DNA of 64,000 nt from Rhodocyclaceae bacterium (GTDB lineage Bacteria; Pseudomonadota; Gammaproteobacteria; Burkholderiales; Rhodocyclaceae), in the NCBI GenBank assembly GCA_008933825.1, contig WBUF01000003.1, positions 62,001 through 126,000 of the forward strand, given 5' to 3'. A model generated the notes under the pieces. The model was given only the letters and a program-made list of their open reading frames with translations. It was not told the origin of the DNA and made no database searches. Both the position numbers and the translations under genes were made by a program. How positions within the stretch are numbered: position 1 is the stretch's first letter; the number at the start of each line of letters is the position of its first letter. This document shows, in pieces, positions 33,842 through 44,246 of the stretch.

Positions 33842-34846
33842 ATGCAGAACCCGTTCTCGAATCCCGCCTTCTCGATGGCCAACCTTACGGCCGCCATCAA
33901 CCTCCTGCCGAACCGCTATGGCCGGATGGAGTCTCTGAATCTTTTCCCGGTGAAGCCGGTGCGCTTTCGCCAGATCCTCATCGAGGAGAAGAACGGCGTG
34001 CTCAACCTCCTGCCGACCTTGCCGGTGGGCAGTCCCGGTACCGTGGGACAACGCGACAAGCGCAAGATGCGCTCCTTCGTCGTACCCCACATCCCGCACG
34101 ACGATGTGGTGCTGCCCGAGGAAGTCCAGGGACTGCGTGCCTTCGGTTCGGAAACCGAACTGGAGACCGTGGCCGGCGTCATGGCCAGTCATCTGGAGAC
34201 GATGCGCAACAAGCACGCCATCACGCTGGAACATCTGCGCATGGGGGCACTTAAAGGCATCATCCTCGATGCCGATGGCTCGCCGCTCTACAACCTCTAT
34301 GACGAGTTCGGCATCGCCCCGAAAACCATCAACTTCGCGCTGGCCACCGACAGCACCAACGTTCGCCAGAAGTGCGTCGATACCCTGGCGCACATCGAGC
34401 AAAACCTGCTCGGCGAGTTCATGACCGGCGTGCGCTGCCTGTGCTCTCAGGAGTTTTTCGAGAAACTGATCGCCCACCCCAAGGTCGAGAAAGCCTACGA
34501 AAACTTCCAGCAGGGCGCGATCCTCCGTGACGATGTCCGGGCCGGCTTCACCTTTGGCGGCATCGTGTTCGAGGAGTATCGCGGTCAGGCCACCGATGGC
34601 AACGGGGCCACCCGCCGCTTCATCGCGGCCGGCGAAGCCCATGCTTTCCCTGTCGGAACTATCGACACCTTCGGCACCTACGTCGCACCGGCGGACTTCA
34701 ACGAGACCGTCAATACGCTGGGTCAGCCGTTGTACGCGAAGCAGGACTCCCGCAAGTTCGAACGCGGCACAGATCTGCATACGCAGTCGAATCCGCTGCC
34801 GATGTGCCATCGCCCGGGTGTGCTGGTCAAGCTGACGATGTCCTGA
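33842..34846 (+). CDS. Major capsid protein, gpE family
   Basis: A 334-residue HK97-fold capsid protein of the lambda gpE family: FPVKPVRFRQILIEEKNGVL, PHDDVVLPEEVQGLRAFGSE, LRMGALKGIILDADGSPLYN and RGTDLHTQSNPLPMCHRPGV near the C-terminus are typical. Ribosome site AAGGAG 7-8 nt upstream. Length is close to lambda gpE (341 aa). Confidence 0.95.
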   Translation: MQNPFSNPAFSMANLTAAINLLPNRYGRMESLNLFPVKPVRFRQILIEEKNGVLNLLPTLPVGSPGTVGQRDKRKMRSFVVPHIPHDDVVLPEEVQGLRAFGSETELETVAGVMASHLETMRNKHAITLEHLRMGALKGIILDADGSPLYNLYDEFGIAPKTINFALATDSTNVRQKCVDTLAHIEQNLLGEFMTGVRCLCSQEFFEKLIAHPKVEKAYENFQQGAILRDDVRAGFTFGGIVFEEYRGQATDGNGATRRFIAAGEAHAFPVGTIDTFGTYVAPADFNETVNTLGQPLYAKQDSRKFERGTDLHTQSNPLPMCHRPGVLVKLTMS

Positions 34847-35127
34847 TGACCGTCATGACTGATCTGTATGCGGCAGCCGGGCGAGCTGGCTTGCTCACAC
34901 CGGCCGTCATTGGGGGCACGGAAGTCCTGGTGGATTTTCGTGCCCCCGATGTCGAGGTCCTCGATGGCCTTGGACTCTCGTCCGACTACGCGATTCGCTA
35001 TCCCGCAGACGAGGTCATGCTCGATACCGGCCACGAACTGGTAATCGGTGGCGTGACCTATCGCGTTCGGGAGGTTCGGGCAGTTGGTGACGGCTCTGAA
35101 TGTCGGGCAACGCTGACCATGCTTTGA
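34846..35127 (+). CDS. Head-tail joining protein (gpFII-like)
   Basis: A 93-residue protein, beta-rich, starting MTVMTDLYAAAGRAGLLTPA, with YRVREVRAVGDGSECRATLT at the end, as in phage head-tail joining proteins. Start overlaps the capsid stop (TGATG). No FI-like gene lies between capsid and this gene, unlike lambda. Confidence 0.75.
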   Translation: MTVMTDLYAAAGRAGLLTPAVIGGTEVLVDFRAPDVEVLDGLGLSSDYAIRYPADEVMLDTGHELVIGGVTYRVREVRAVGDGSECRATLTML

Positions 35128-35172
35128 GCCTCGTTTCTAACCATTCATCCCGTAACTACTTTGGAGAATCAA

Positions 35173-35616
35173 ATGCCCACATCCATTCGGGAGCGGCTAT
35201 TGCAGGAGATCGTCAACCGACTCAGTCCCCTGGCGCAGGCAGAAGGCGCACAGATCAAGCGGTCGCCGACTACTGCCATCAGCCGCGACGCGAGCCCGGC
35301 CTTGTTGCTCTTCCCAGAAGCCGAGTCAATTGCCCAGCGGGCCAATGATCGTATCGAACGCCATCTGATCGTTCGTCTGGTAGCCGTGGCCCGTGAAACC
35401 AGCGGCGAAGCCGCCGAGGGCATTGCCGATCGTCTGCAGGTTGCCGCGCACGCAGCCCTGTTTGCCGACATCAACTTTGGCGGCCTGTGCATCGGACTTC
35501 AGCAACTTGATTGCGAGTGGGACATCGAGGATGCCGATGCCACGGCGGCTGCCATTCCGACACGTTATCAGGTCACGTACCGCACCCTGGTACATGACCT
35601 CACGGCACAGGGGTAA
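35173..35616 (+). CDS. Tail terminator/minor tail-like protein
   Basis: A 147-residue protein (MPTSIRERLLQEIVNRLSPL ...) with the sort of alpha/beta pattern seen in tail terminator proteins: RHLIVRLVAVARETSGEAAE and TRYQVTYRTLVHDLTAQG. ATG at 35173 with GGAG 8 nt upstream. Position after the joining gene fits gpZ/gpU-like function. Last complete phage gene before the IS elements. Confidence 0.68.
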   Translation: MPTSIRERLLQEIVNRLSPLAQAEGAQIKRSPTTAISRDASPALLLFPEAESIAQRANDRIERHLIVRLVAVARETSGEAAEGIADRLQVAAHAALFADINFGGLCIGLQQLDCEWDIEDADATAAAIPTRYQVTYRTLVHDLTAQG

Positions 35617-35620
35617 GACC

Positions 35621-35642
35621 ATGGAAGTCACGCTCAGCAAAC
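35621..35642 (+). pseudogene. Phage tail gene fragment cut by IS21-family element
   Basis: ATG at 35621 after a good spacing from the tail-terminator stop encodes MEVTLSK and is then interrupted by the left end of the outer IS at 35643. The rest of the gene is not found beyond the right IS end at 40741, where hsdS begins. It marks the right limit of surviving prophage. Confidence 0.65.
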
Positions 35643-35756
35643 TGTTGACGTCCATCCAAAACTGACCCGTTTAGGGGTGTAATTTTCGTTCGAAACTGAC
35701 CCACCTGAAATCGCTATCCTGCTCATTTTTTGAGCGGGGAAACAGGAGTGATCAAC

Positions 35757-37256
35757 GTGGGCATGTTAGCCAAGATTCGGCGGATGCACATCCGCGACGG
35801 GTTGCCGATCCGAGAGATTTCCCGGCAAACCGGACTATCCCGCAATACCATCCGGCACTGGCTGCGCCAGCCGGTGATGCAAGAGCCGCACTACCCGGCA
35901 CGCCGGGTTGTCAGCATTCTCGACCCATGGGTCGAACAACTGCGGCAATGGCTGGAAACCGACCGGCACCGTAACAAACGCGAGCGGCGCACCGCCGTTC
36001 ATCTCCATCAGGCGCTACAAGCGCAAGGCTATCCGGGCGGCTATGGACGGGTCTGCGCCTTCATCCGGCGCTGGAAAGCGGAAATCGACGCCCACCCCAA
36101 GCGTGCCGCCTACGTTCCACTCAGCTTTGCGTTGGGTGAAGCCTTCCAGTTCGACTGGAGTTGCGAGTACGTGTTTATCGGCGGCCTGCGCCGACGCATC
36201 GAAGTCGCGCACATGAAGCTCTGCGCCAGCCGCGCCTTCTGGCTGGCAGCTTACCCAACGCAAAGCCACGAAATGCTCTTCGATGCCCATGCCCGGGCCT
36301 TTGCCGCCTTTGGTGGCATTCCCCGGCGCGGCATTTACGACAACATGAAGACCGCCGTCGACAAAGTCGGGCGCGGCAAGGAACGCACCATCAATGCCCG
36401 CTTCCATGCCATGTGCGGGCATTACCTGTTCGACCCGGAATTCTGCAACCGGGCCGCCGGCTGGGAGAAAGGCATCGTCGAGAAGAACGTGCAGGATCGC
36501 CGCCGGCAAATCTGGCAGTCCGCTACTCAGCAACGTTGGCCGGATTTCGCCGGCCTTAATGCCTGGCTGGGCGAACAATGCCGGCAGGCGTGGCAGGACA
36601 TGGCCCACCCGGAATGGCCGGCGCTGACGCTTGCCGAATTGCTTGAAGACGAACGGTTGCAGATGCTGCCCAATCCACGTCCCTTCGACGGCTACATCGA
36701 GCAACCGGTGCGCGTCTCCAGTACTGCGCTGATCCATTTTCAGCGCAATCGCTACAGCGTACCCAATGAACTGGCGCACCGGGTGATCAGCCTGCGCATC
36801 TATCCGGAGCGTCTGCAGTTGGTCGCCGATGGCCGGGAAGTCTCCGGCCATGTACGCAGCTTCGAGCGCCATCTCACCTTCTACGATTTCCGGCACTACA
36901 TCAGCCTGATTGAAAGGAAACCCGGTGCGCTCAGAAATGGTGCTCCATTTGCAGACATGCCTGAAGCGCTTAGGCAACTGCAAACCTTCCTGCTCAAGCA
37001 AAGCGGCGGCGACCGGGTGATGGCGCAGGTACTGGCGACCATTCCGGTGCATGGACTGGACGCGGTGATCGTGGCAGTGGAACTGGCGCTGGAATCAGGG
37101 CGCCCGAGCGGTGAGCATGTGTTGAACGTGCTCGCCCGCCTGAAACAGAACGCGCTTCCCCAGACGATCATCGATGTGCCGCTGGTACTGGCGGTGGAAC
37201 CCGAGGCCAATACCCGGCGTTATGACTATCTACGTGAGGTGAACCATGTCCGTTGA
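35757..37256 (+). CDS. istA: IS21-family transposase IstA (outer element)
   Basis: A 499-residue DDE transposase. N-terminal HTH ([20 protein letters not shown]), rve-type catalytic core with [11 protein letters not shown] (first Asp), [14 protein letters not shown] (second Asp) and [10 protein letters not shown] (Glu), then the C-terminal domain. I chose GTG 35757 because it aligns exactly with the ATG of the nested copy's istA and has AGGAG upstream. It acts with IstB. Confidence 0.93.
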   Translation: MGMLAKIRRMHIRDGLPIREISRQTGLSRNTIRHWLRQPVMQEPHYPARRVVSILDPWVEQLRQWLETDRHRNKRERRTAVHLHQALQAQGYPGGYGRVCAFIRRWKAEIDAHPKRAAYVPLSFALGEAFQFDWSCEYVFIGGLRRRIEVAHMKLCASRAFWLAAYPTQSHEMLFDAHARAFAAFGGIPRRGIYDNMKTAVDKVGRGKERTINARFHAMCGHYLFDPEFCNRAAGWEKGIVEKNVQDRRRQIWQSATQQRWPDFAGLNAWLGEQCRQAWQDMAHPEWPALTLAELLEDERLQMLPNPRPFDGYIEQPVRVSSTALIHFQRNRYSVPNELAHRVISLRIYPERLQLVADGREVSGHVRSFERHLTFYDFRHYISLIERKPGALRNGAPFADMPEALRQLQTFLLKQSGGDRVMAQVLATIPVHGLDAVIVAVELALESGRPSGEHVLNVLARLKQNALPQTIIDVPLVLAVEPEANTRRYDYLREVNHVR

Positions 37257-38058
37257 ATTGGTGGCCAAGCTGAAATCCTTGAAGCTACACGGCATGGCGC
37301 AGACCTGGCCGGAATTGCTGGCCAGGGCACGGCACAGTGCTCTGGAGCCAGAGCATCTTCTGCGGGAATTACTGGCGGCGGAAACCGCCGAGCGGGAGGT
37401 GCGTTCGATTGCTTATCAGATGACGGCAGCGCGTTTTCCGGCGCATCGCGATCTGTCCGGCTTCGACTTTGCCGAGGCCGAGGTGGATGAGGCACTGGTG
37501 CACCGTTTGCACACGACGCAGTTTCTGGAAGCGGCACAGAATGTGGTGTTCATCGGCGGGCCGGGTACCGGCAAGACGCACCTAGCCACCGCCATCGGCA
37601 TTGAGGCGATTCAGCGCCATGGCCGACGGGTGCGTTTCTTCTCGACAGTGGAACTGGTCAATGCGCTGGAGCAGGAGAAAGCGCTGGGGAAACCGGGACA
37701 AATGGCCTATCGGCTGATGTATGTTGATCTGGTGATTCTCGATGAGTTGGGCTATCTGCCCTTCAGTCAGACGGGCGGCGCCTTGCTCTTCCACCTGCTG
37801 TCCAAGCTTTACGAGCGCACCAGCGTGATCATCACGACCAATCTGTCCTTCACCGAGTGGGGTAGTGTCTTTGGCGATGCCAAAATGACCACCGCCTTGC
37901 TCGATCGCCTGACCCATCATTGCCATATCGTCGAGACCGGCAACGAGTCCTGGCGCTTCAGAAACAGTGAGGCCCGGCTGACAACGGGCCGAAAACCAAA
38001 TTCAAAAATGAAAGGAGAAAAACAACCCAAAACAGAAGACTTATCCACAGCGACGTAG
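37246..38058 (+). CDS. istB: IS21-family helper ATPase IstB (outer element)
   Basis: A 270-residue AAA+ helper: Walker [12 protein letters not shown] (about residue 104), Walker [11 protein letters not shown], and sensor text VIITTNLSF. Overlaps istA by 11 nt, as usual for the family. IstB selects target DNA for IstA. Intact in this copy. Confidence 0.94.
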   Translation: MSVELVAKLKSLKLHGMAQTWPELLARARHSALEPEHLLRELLAAETAEREVRSIAYQMTAARFPAHRDLSGFDFAEAEVDEALVHRLHTTQFLEAAQNVVFIGGPGTGKTHLATAIGIEAIQRHGRRVRFFSTVELVNALEQEKALGKPGQMAYRLMYVDLVILDELGYLPFSQTGGALLFHLLSKLYERTSVIITTNLSFTEWGSVFGDAKMTTALLDRLTHHCHIVETGNESWRFRNSEARLTTGRKPNSKMKGEKQPKTEDLSTAT

Positions 38059-38201
38059 CTATACTACGCGCTCAATTGACGGGTCAGTGTGTACGCTCGC
38101 CAAAAATTGACCAGCCAAAGGGTGTAATGCGCGTTCAAAATTGACCAGGGTGTTTAACCTACCTGCCTGATTTTCAGGCGGGGGATTTAGAGGTGATCAC
38201 C

Positions 38202-39704
38202 ATGGCCTTGTTGGGAAAGATTCGCAGGATGTTTTACCGGGACAAGCTCTCCTTGTCCGAGATTGCACGGCGCACGAGTTTGTCGCGCAACACGATCAAG
38301 AAATGGTTGAAGACGCCGGAAGGCGTCGAACCCAAATACCGGCGGCAGACGAACGAGCGCAAACTGGCGCCCTACGTTGAACGGCTGACGAAAGCGCTGG
38401 AAGTTGATGCGCACCGTCCCAAGCGTGACCGGCGCACGGCGCTAAAGCTCTGGCAGGAAATCTGCACCGAAGGCTTCGCCGGCAGCTACAGCCGGGTCAC
38501 TGAATTTGTCCGGCGCTGGCGCGAACACGCCGGGCAAGCAACTGGCAAAGCCGCCTACATCCCGCTCAAATTCGTCCTGGGCGAAGCCTTCCAGTTCGAC
38601 TGGAGCGAAGAAGGGCTGGTCATCGGTGGCATCTACCGGCGCATTCAGGTTGCGCATCTCAAGCTGTGCGCCAGCCGTGCCTTTGTGCTCATTGCCTATC
38701 CCAGCCAAGGGCACGAAATGCTCTTCGATGCGCACACGCGATCGTTTGCTGCACTGGGCGGCATTCCTCGTCGCGGCATCTACGACAACATGAAGACGGC
38801 CGTCGACAAGGTCCAGAAGGGCAAAGGCCGCATCGTCAATGCCCGGTTTGCCGCGCTGGCCTCGTACTACCTGTTCGATGCCGATTTCTGCAACGTGGCC
38901 TCTGGATGGGAGAAAGGCATTGTCGAGAAGAACGTCCAGGACAGCCGGCGGCGCATCTGGATCGATGCCGGCGGCCGTCGCTTCGGCTCGTTTCTCGAGC
39001 TCAACCTCTGGCTACTGGAACGCTGCAAGAGCCTCTGGCAAACGCTCCGTCATCCCGAGTATGGTGCCCTGAGCGTGGCTGAGATGCTTGAACACGAACG
39101 GCCGCACCTGATGCCAATGCCGGGACCGTTCGATGGCTATGTCGAGAGCGTGCACAAGGTCACGAGTACCAGCCTCGTGGCCGTGGCCAGGAACCGCTAC
39201 TCGGTGCCCTGCGAATTTGCCGGACAGCGTGTCAGCGCCCGACTCTATCCGGAGCGAATCGACATCGTCCAGGGGGACATGGTCATTGCCAGCCATCTGC
39301 GCCTGGCCAATCACAGCCAGATTCGCTACGACTGGCAGCACTACGTCCCGCTCCTCGAACGCAAGCCCGGCGCACTACGCAACGGCGCGCCGTTCGCCGA
39401 TCTGCCCGAACCGTTACAACGGCTTCGACGCGGCCTGCTCAAGCACGACGGCGGCGACCGGATTATGGCGCGGGTGTTGGCTTCGGTGCCGCAGCACGGA
39501 CTGGAAACCGTGCTGGTGGCGGTCGAACTCGTCCTTGAATCCGGAGTCCTGAGTGCAGAGCATGTTGAGAATGTGCTCTCGCGCCTGAAGCATGCGGATC
39601 GAGTCGATCTCTCGGTCGACACCGACTTGATCGTCAGCGAGATCCCGCTTGCCGATCCGGAGCGTTACGACGCCTTGCGTATCCGGGAGGCAAACCATGC
39701 GTGA
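38202..39704 (+). CDS. istA: IS21-family transposase IstA (inner element)
   Basis: A 500-residue DDE transposase, a paralogue of the outer Ist[24 protein letters not shown], catalytic Asp in FQFDWSEEG, Asp in [14 protein letters not shown], Glu in [13 protein letters not shown] 38202 with AGAGGTG upstream. Clearly divergent from the outer copy in sequence, so the two ISs belong to different IS21 subgroups. Confidence 0.93.
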   Translation: MALLGKIRRMFYRDKLSLSEIARRTSLSRNTIKKWLKTPEGVEPKYRRQTNERKLAPYVERLTKALEVDAHRPKRDRRTALKLWQEICTEGFAGSYSRVTEFVRRWREHAGQATGKAAYIPLKFVLGEAFQFDWSEEGLVIGGIYRRIQVAHLKLCASRAFVLIAYPSQGHEMLFDAHTRSFAALGGIPRRGIYDNMKTAVDKVQKGKGRIVNARFAALASYYLFDADFCNVASGWEKGIVEKNVQDSRRRIWIDAGGRRFGSFLELNLWLLERCKSLWQTLRHPEYGALSVAEMLEHERPHLMPMPGPFDGYVESVHKVTSTSLVAVARNRYSVPCEFAGQRVSARLYPERIDIVQGDMVIASHLRLANHSQIRYDWQHYVPLLERKPGALRNGAPFADLPEPLQRLRRGLLKHDGGDRIMARVLASVPQHGLETVLVAVELVLESGVLSAEHVENVLSRLKHADRVDLSVDTDLIVSEIPLADPERYDALRIREANHA

Positions 39705-40509
39705 TATTGCTGCCGAACTCAAAACGCTGAAGCTTTACGGCATGACCGGCGCCTGGGGTGATCTGGCGACTAGCGGGCAGCAGCCGGCCATGGAAGACTC
39801 GCGCTGGCTGATCGAACATCTGCTCGATGCTGAAACGACCGACCGGGTGATTCGATCAATCCGCTACCAGATGCATGCAGCGAAGTTTCCGGTGCATCGC
39901 GATCTGGCCGGCTTTGACTTCGAGGCATCTTCCGTCGACAAGGCGTTGATCCTGCAACTCGCTGAATGCGCCTTTACCGAGGCAGCGCAAAACATCGTCT
40001 TCGTCGGCGGTACAGGCACCGGCAAGACGCATCTGGCGACCGCGTTCGGCGTTTCCGGCATCGCCGAACATAACAAGCGGGTGCGCTTCTACTCGACTGT
40101 CGATCTCGTCAATACGCTGGAACAGGAGAAAGCGGCCGGCAAGGCCGGCCGACTGGCCTACAGTCTGATGCATGTCGATCTGGTGATCCTCGACGAACTG
40201 GGCTATCTGCCGTTCAGCCCGTCCGGTGGCGCCTTGCTCTTCCATCTGCTCTCGAAACTCTATGAGCGAACGAGCGTGGTGATCACCACCAATCTGACGT
40301 TCTCCGAATGGGCCAGTGTCTTTGGCGATGCGAAGATGACCACCGCGCTGCTCGATCGCCTGACGCATCACTGCCATATCCTGGAAACCGGCAATGCTTC
40401 TTACCGTTTCCGGCAGAGCAGTGCTTCCGCTCGCTCGAAGATCAAGGCACGCGAGGCCGAGAAACGAGCGGGATCAGCAAGCCCCAAAGAAACAGAGGTG
40501 CCAACCTGA
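39697..40509 (+). CDS. istB: IS21-family helper ATPase IstB (inner element)
   Basis: A 270-residue AAA+ helper: Walker [14 protein letters not shown] and Walker [13 protein letters not shown], with ARG-rich tail. ATG 39697 overlaps istA by 8 nt. Same size as the outer copy. Confidence 0.94.
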   Translation: MRDIAAELKTLKLYGMTGAWGDLATSGQQPAMEDSRWLIEHLLDAETTDRVIRSIRYQMHAAKFPVHRDLAGFDFEASSVDKALILQLAECAFTEAAQNIVFVGGTGTGKTHLATAFGVSGIAEHNKRVRFYSTVDLVNTLEQEKAAGKAGRLAYSLMHVDLVILDELGYLPFSPSGGALLFHLLSKLYERTSVVITTNLTFSEWASVFGDAKMTTALLDRLTHHCHILETGNASYRFRQSSASARSKIKAREAEKRAGSASPKETEVPT

Positions 40510-40632
40510 TCGTCGCCGCGCTGGAAATTCCGCTCCGGGCTACGCCCTGCGCTCCATTTCCAGCGCAAACCACTTCAACACCGAAAGGAGAAATTCGCTA
40601 CACTTATCCACAGCAGCATTCATGACACGCTG

Positions 40633-41853
40633 CTATCGTCCCCGGTCAAAATTCAACGCGCACCAGTGGTCAAATTTAAACGAGCGCGGACAGGTCAGTT
40701 TTAGATGAAAACCCTGGGTCAAAATTCGGTGGAAATCAACAGGCACACGCTGCTGACCTGCCGCGCCCGTCATGGCATCAGCCCCGAGAACTCGGAATGT
40801 CTTGAGCGACAAGAGCTTTGCCAGGAACGCGGGCCGAACTCGCCGAGCCGTGGCCCTGAGCACAATGAACTCCGTCGTGCCAAAGCCGATGTCTGTTGGT
40901 AACGCGTCGAGCAGTCCGCCTTTACCGTTCTCGAAGCACGGCGTGATCTTGGCCATCACGACATCGTTGCGTCGGAAATAGGTGTAGCCCTCCCAGACTT
41001 CCGCGACCCTCCTGCTTTCGACGTTCTGGAGCTTCCCGTCCGTCGTGATGCACTCCATCGGCAGGAATGAAACCGACTCATCGGTGAGACGAAGCACTGC
41101 GCTCTCGGAGCGCGACGGATTGAACGCGGCAATGTGTTTGAGCTTGCACGTTTCCCAGTGCGCTGGAATACGTCGAATCCAATCGATACCTGAGTCGCGC
41201 TTTGCCGTCCCGGAATCAAGACCCTGCGTAACCGCGCCTTCGATGATGGTTTGCTTCTGCTCGGCGAGCAGGCCGATGAGGTCGCGCTTGGCCTTGATGA
41301 AGCGGGCGATGTGGGCATCTTGCGCCCGCAGGTAGGCGACGATCTGGTCTTGCTCGGGGCGCGGCGGCACCAAGGACGGCATCTGCTTGAATTCATCCCA
41401 ATAGAGCCGGTTGCGGTCGGCTACGATGCCGCGTGAGAACTTATTGACCTCACGCATGTAGGCGTCGGTGCGGAACAAGTAGCTGTAGTAGGCGCTGTTG
41501 GCTTCTTGGAACGGCTTGACGACCACATAGGCGGGACTGACCAATCCGTCGACCGGCGCAGGGCCGAGTGCGCCTTGCCACATCCGCATCATGTTGTAGG
41601 CGATGTCGCCCTTGGCTGCGCGCTTGTACTTCTCCTTCTGACTCATCACCTGCTTGCGCTTGAGGTTTTCCATGTCACGCACACGCACGCCCGTGCGCAG
41701 GGACACCTCGAGAATGGGCAGATCGGGGAATCCGGTCTGAACCCGATGAGCGAACAGGCGACCGTTGCGCAGCACATTCCAGCCCTGCGGCACCTTGGGA
41801 ACCCAAGGGAGACCAGACTCCTGGTAGGCGGGATACGTTGCCTGCAAAGCCAT
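40633..41853 (-). pseudogene. hsdS: Type I restriction specificity subunit HsdS, 3' truncated by IS
   Basis: HsdS chooses the DNA target of a type I RM complex. About 370 native residues remain (41853 to 40742), followed by some 36 residues read from the IS end before a chance stop. First target domain about 20-165, central conserved helices (IARFIKAKRDLIGLLAEQKQ, IIEGAVTQGLD) and second domain up to MTGAAGQQRVP. The distal conserved helix region that should close the protein and contact HsdM is lost. Start ATG 41853 overlaps the hsdM stop. Partial activity cannot be excluded because half-size HsdS proteins can dimerise. Confidence 0.82.
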
Positions 41854-44246
41854 CACGCCGCCCCCACGATCTTGTGCAGCAGGCCGTCGGTCTGTTCTTC
41901 CAGCTTCAGAATGTCGGCACGAATCTGCTCCAGCGTGCGCAGCGGGGTCGGCTTGTAGAAGTAGCGTGCGAACGAAATCTCGTAGCCGATCTTCGTGGCA
42001 TCCATCGCAATCCACGCATCCGGCGCGTGAGGCAGCACCTCGCGCACGAAGAAGGCCTCGATACCACCGGCTTCCTTGAGCGGCACCTGCTCGGTGTCGC
42101 GCAGGTCGGTGTCGGCCTCGTACTCGACCATGAAGCGATCCTTGCCCACGGTCTCCAGGTACGCCCCGTCGTAGCCGGGTTCGAAATGGTCGCCTGCCTT
42201 GAGCTTGCTGCGCTTGGCAATGACCGGCGGTGCCGACTCATCGCGCCAACTCACCGCCTTGTAGATGGCCTTTTTCTCGGGCGCACCCAACTTCTTGCTG
42301 TGCGCCTTCATCGTGGCGTCAAAGCGTGTGCGGAACTCGTTGTGGTCGTCAAACACATCTTCGCCAAGTTCCTGCTGCGCCAGCTTGGCCAGATCCACCA
42401 GCGTCTTGTCACGCAGCCACGTTACGGGGTCGAGCAGTTTCTTGCGCCGTTTCTCCGGCACGGCCTTCTTGGTGGTCTTTGTGTCTTCGTCGTCCGACTC
42501 ATCGTCGGCATCCTCGTCGCCGTCATCACCCTTGAGCCACGCCTCGAGCTCGGGCTTGAGCTTGGCGAATTCGGTGTACAGCTTGTCGCTGTACTTGGTG
42601 TAAATCTCGCTGCGCAGGGTTTCGTCGCCGGTGGCAAAGCGCAGGCTTTCAATGGCGTTGCGTTTGAGCTGACTTTTGAGGCGTAGCGGGCGTTCGACCG
42701 TGATCTTCCAGTAGCCGAAATCGGCGTTGTCGAACCACTTGCTTTCAGGTACTGCCTTTGCGGCTTCTGCATCGGCGGGCGGCTGGTCAAGGTAATGCTT
42801 GAGGATGCGGTCAATGTCCGCTTCCGCCAGCTCGCAGTTCTTCTTGCCGAGGTTGCGCCGCATCGGCTGGAACCACTGCGAGGCGTCAATCAGTTGCACC
42901 TTGCCCTTGCGATGCGCGGCCTTCTTGTTGGCCAGCACCCAGATGTAGGTGGCGATGCCGGTGTTGTAGAAGATGTTGAGAGGCAGGGCGATGATGGCTT
43001 CGAGCCAGTCGTTCTCCAGCACCCAGCGGCGGATGTTGCTCTCGCCCTGGCCTGCATCGCCGGTGAACAACGCCGAGCCGTTATGCACCAGCGCAATGCG
43101 GCTGCCCAATGGCGTGTTGTGCTTCATCTTCTGCAGCTTGTTCACCAGGAACATCAACTGCCCGTCGCTGGAGCGGGTGATGAGCTTGAATTCGGCATCG
43201 CCGCCGTGATTGACGATGAAGCGCGGGTCGCTGAACTCCTTCTTGCCGCCCATCCTGTCGAGGTCGGTCTTCCAACTCTTGCCGTAAGGCGGGTTGGAGA
43301 TCATGAAGTCGAACTCGCGCGACCGGAACTGGTCGGCTGACAGCGTGGACTTATCCGCGCCGCCGACGATGTTCTCGGCCTCGTCGCCTTCGCCCTTGAG
43401 CAGTAGGTCGGCCTTGCAGATGGCGTAGGTTTCCGGGTTGATCTCTTGCCCGAACAGGTGAATCGAGACTTCCTTGTCGTGGCTCGCGGCCAGCTCCTGC
43501 AGCGCCTCGTCCGCCACGGTCAGCATGCCGCCAGTGCCGCAACTGCCGTCGTACAGCAGGTAGGTTCCGGACTGAATCTGGTCGGCCACCGGCAGGAACA
43601 GCAGCTTGGCCATGAGGTTGACCACGTCGCGCGGGGTGAAGTGTTCGCCAGCCTCTTCGTTGTTTTCTTCGTTGAAGCGGCGGATCAGCTCCTCGAACAC
43701 CGTGCCCATGCCGTGGTTGTCGAGCGCGGGCAATTTGATCCGGCCGTCCGCATCCTTGACCGGCAAGGGCGAGATGTTGACCTCAGGGTCGAGGAAGTCC
43801 TCGATGAGGTAGCCGAGGACGTGCGCATCGACCAGCGTTTGAATCTGGTCGCGGAATTTGAACTTGGTCAGGATTTCCTGGACGTTGGGCGAGAAGCCAT
43901 CGAGGTAGTCGATGAAGTCGTCACGCAGGCGCTGGCCCGCGCTGCTGGCCTTGAGCTTCTCGAGCGTGAAGTCGGAGGTGTTGTAGAACGCTTGGCCCGC
44001 CGCCATCCGCAGCGCACCGTCCTGTTCGGCCACCTTGTGCGTGTCGAGAAACCTCTTGCGCTCCAGCACCGCCTGCTTGGTGGATTCCAGTACGGCATCG
44101 AGCCGCCGCAGTACGGTGAAGGGGAGGATCACGTCGCGGTACTTGCCGCGCACGTACACGTCGCGCAGGCGGTCATCGGCAATGTTCCAGATGAAGTCGG
44201 CGACCCACTTCAGGTTGCTTTGGTCTTGCTGTTTTACGGGTTTCAT
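41853..44246 (-). CDS. hsdM: Type I restriction-modification methyltransferase HsdM
   Basis: A 797-residue N6-adenine methyltransferase subunit. Helical N-terminal domain (ILPFTVLRRLDAVLE), SAM motif I YDGSCGTGGML (about residue 226), catalytic motif NPPYGKSW (about 320), and a C-terminal extension with a highly acidic patch (GDDGDEDADDESDDED) and long helices. The long form is known among HsdM proteins. It should methylate with HsdS; no HsdR lies in the window. Start overlaps the DUF262 gene stop by ATGA. Confidence 0.93.
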   Translation of the reverse strand: MKPVKQQDQSNLKWVADFIWNIADDRLRDVYVRGKYRDVILPFTVLRRLDAVLESTKQAVLERKRFLDTHKVAEQDGALRMAAGQAFYNTSDFTLEKLKASSAGQRLRDDFIDYLDGFSPNVQEILTKFKFRDQIQTLVDAHVLGYLIEDFLDPEVNISPLPVKDADGRIKLPALDNHGMGTVFEELIRRFNEENNEEAGEHFTPRDVVNLMAKLLFLPVADQIQSGTYLLYDGSCGTGGMLTVADEALQELAASHDKEVSIHLFGQEINPETYAICKADLLLKGEGDEAENIVGGADKSTLSADQFRSREFDFMISNPPYGKSWKTDLDRMGGKKEFSDPRFIVNHGGDAEFKLITRSSDGQLMFLVNKLQKMKHNTPLGSRIALVHNGSALFTGDAGQGESNIRRWVLENDWLEAIIALPLNIFYNTGIATYIWVLANKKAAHRKGKVQLIDASQWFQPMRRNLGKKNCELAEADIDRILKHYLDQPPADAEAAKAVPESKWFDNADFGYWKITVERPLRLKSQLKRNAIESLRFATGDETLRSEIYTKYSDKLYTEFAKLKPELEAWLKGDDGDEDADDESDDEDTKTTKKAVPEKRRKKLLDPVTWLRDKTLVDLAKLAQQELGEDVFDDHNEFRTRFDATMKAHSKKLGAPEKKAIYKAVSWRDESAPPVIAKRSKLKAGDHFEPGYDGAYLETVGKDRFMVEYEADTDLRDTEQVPLKEAGGIEAFFVREVLPHAPDAWIAMDATKIGYEISFARYFYKPTPLRTLEQIRADILKLEEQTDGLLHKIVGAA

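Larger units (their letters stand above)
38088..40692 (+). mobile_element. Inner IS21-family element nested in the outer IS
   Basis: A 2605-bp element. Ends TGTGTACGCTCG (left) and, on the complement, TGTCCGCGCTCG (right) match at 9 of 12 bases. A second set of ATTTTGACC-type subterminal repeats lies inside each end. The 6-bp target duplication GGTCAG is visible at 38082-38087 and 40693-40698, inside the outer IS right terminus, so it inserted after the outer one. Both genes are intact. Confidence 0.9.
35643..40741 (+). mobile_element. Outer IS21-family element, interrupted by a second IS
   Basis: Left end TGTTGACGTCCATCC and right end (complement) TGTTGATTTCCACCG are imperfect inverted repeats that run about 26 bp to TGACCC. 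Internal subterminal copies of AAACTGACCC are present, as in IS21 ends. Without the nested IS its length is 2488 bp. There is no target duplication (left flank ...gcaaac, right flank ggcac...), and the flanks are unrelated genes: phage tail on the left, hsdS on the right. This suggests deletion or recombination between IS copies after insertion. Confidence 0.82.

Noticed and set aside
40699-40713. Right end of the outer IS at TTTTAGATG, beside the inner target duplication
   Set aside because: It matches the left end over CATCyAAAACTGACCCGT, but that is the inner subterminal copy. The TGTTGA ... TCAACA ends at 35643 and 40741 are the better terminal pair.
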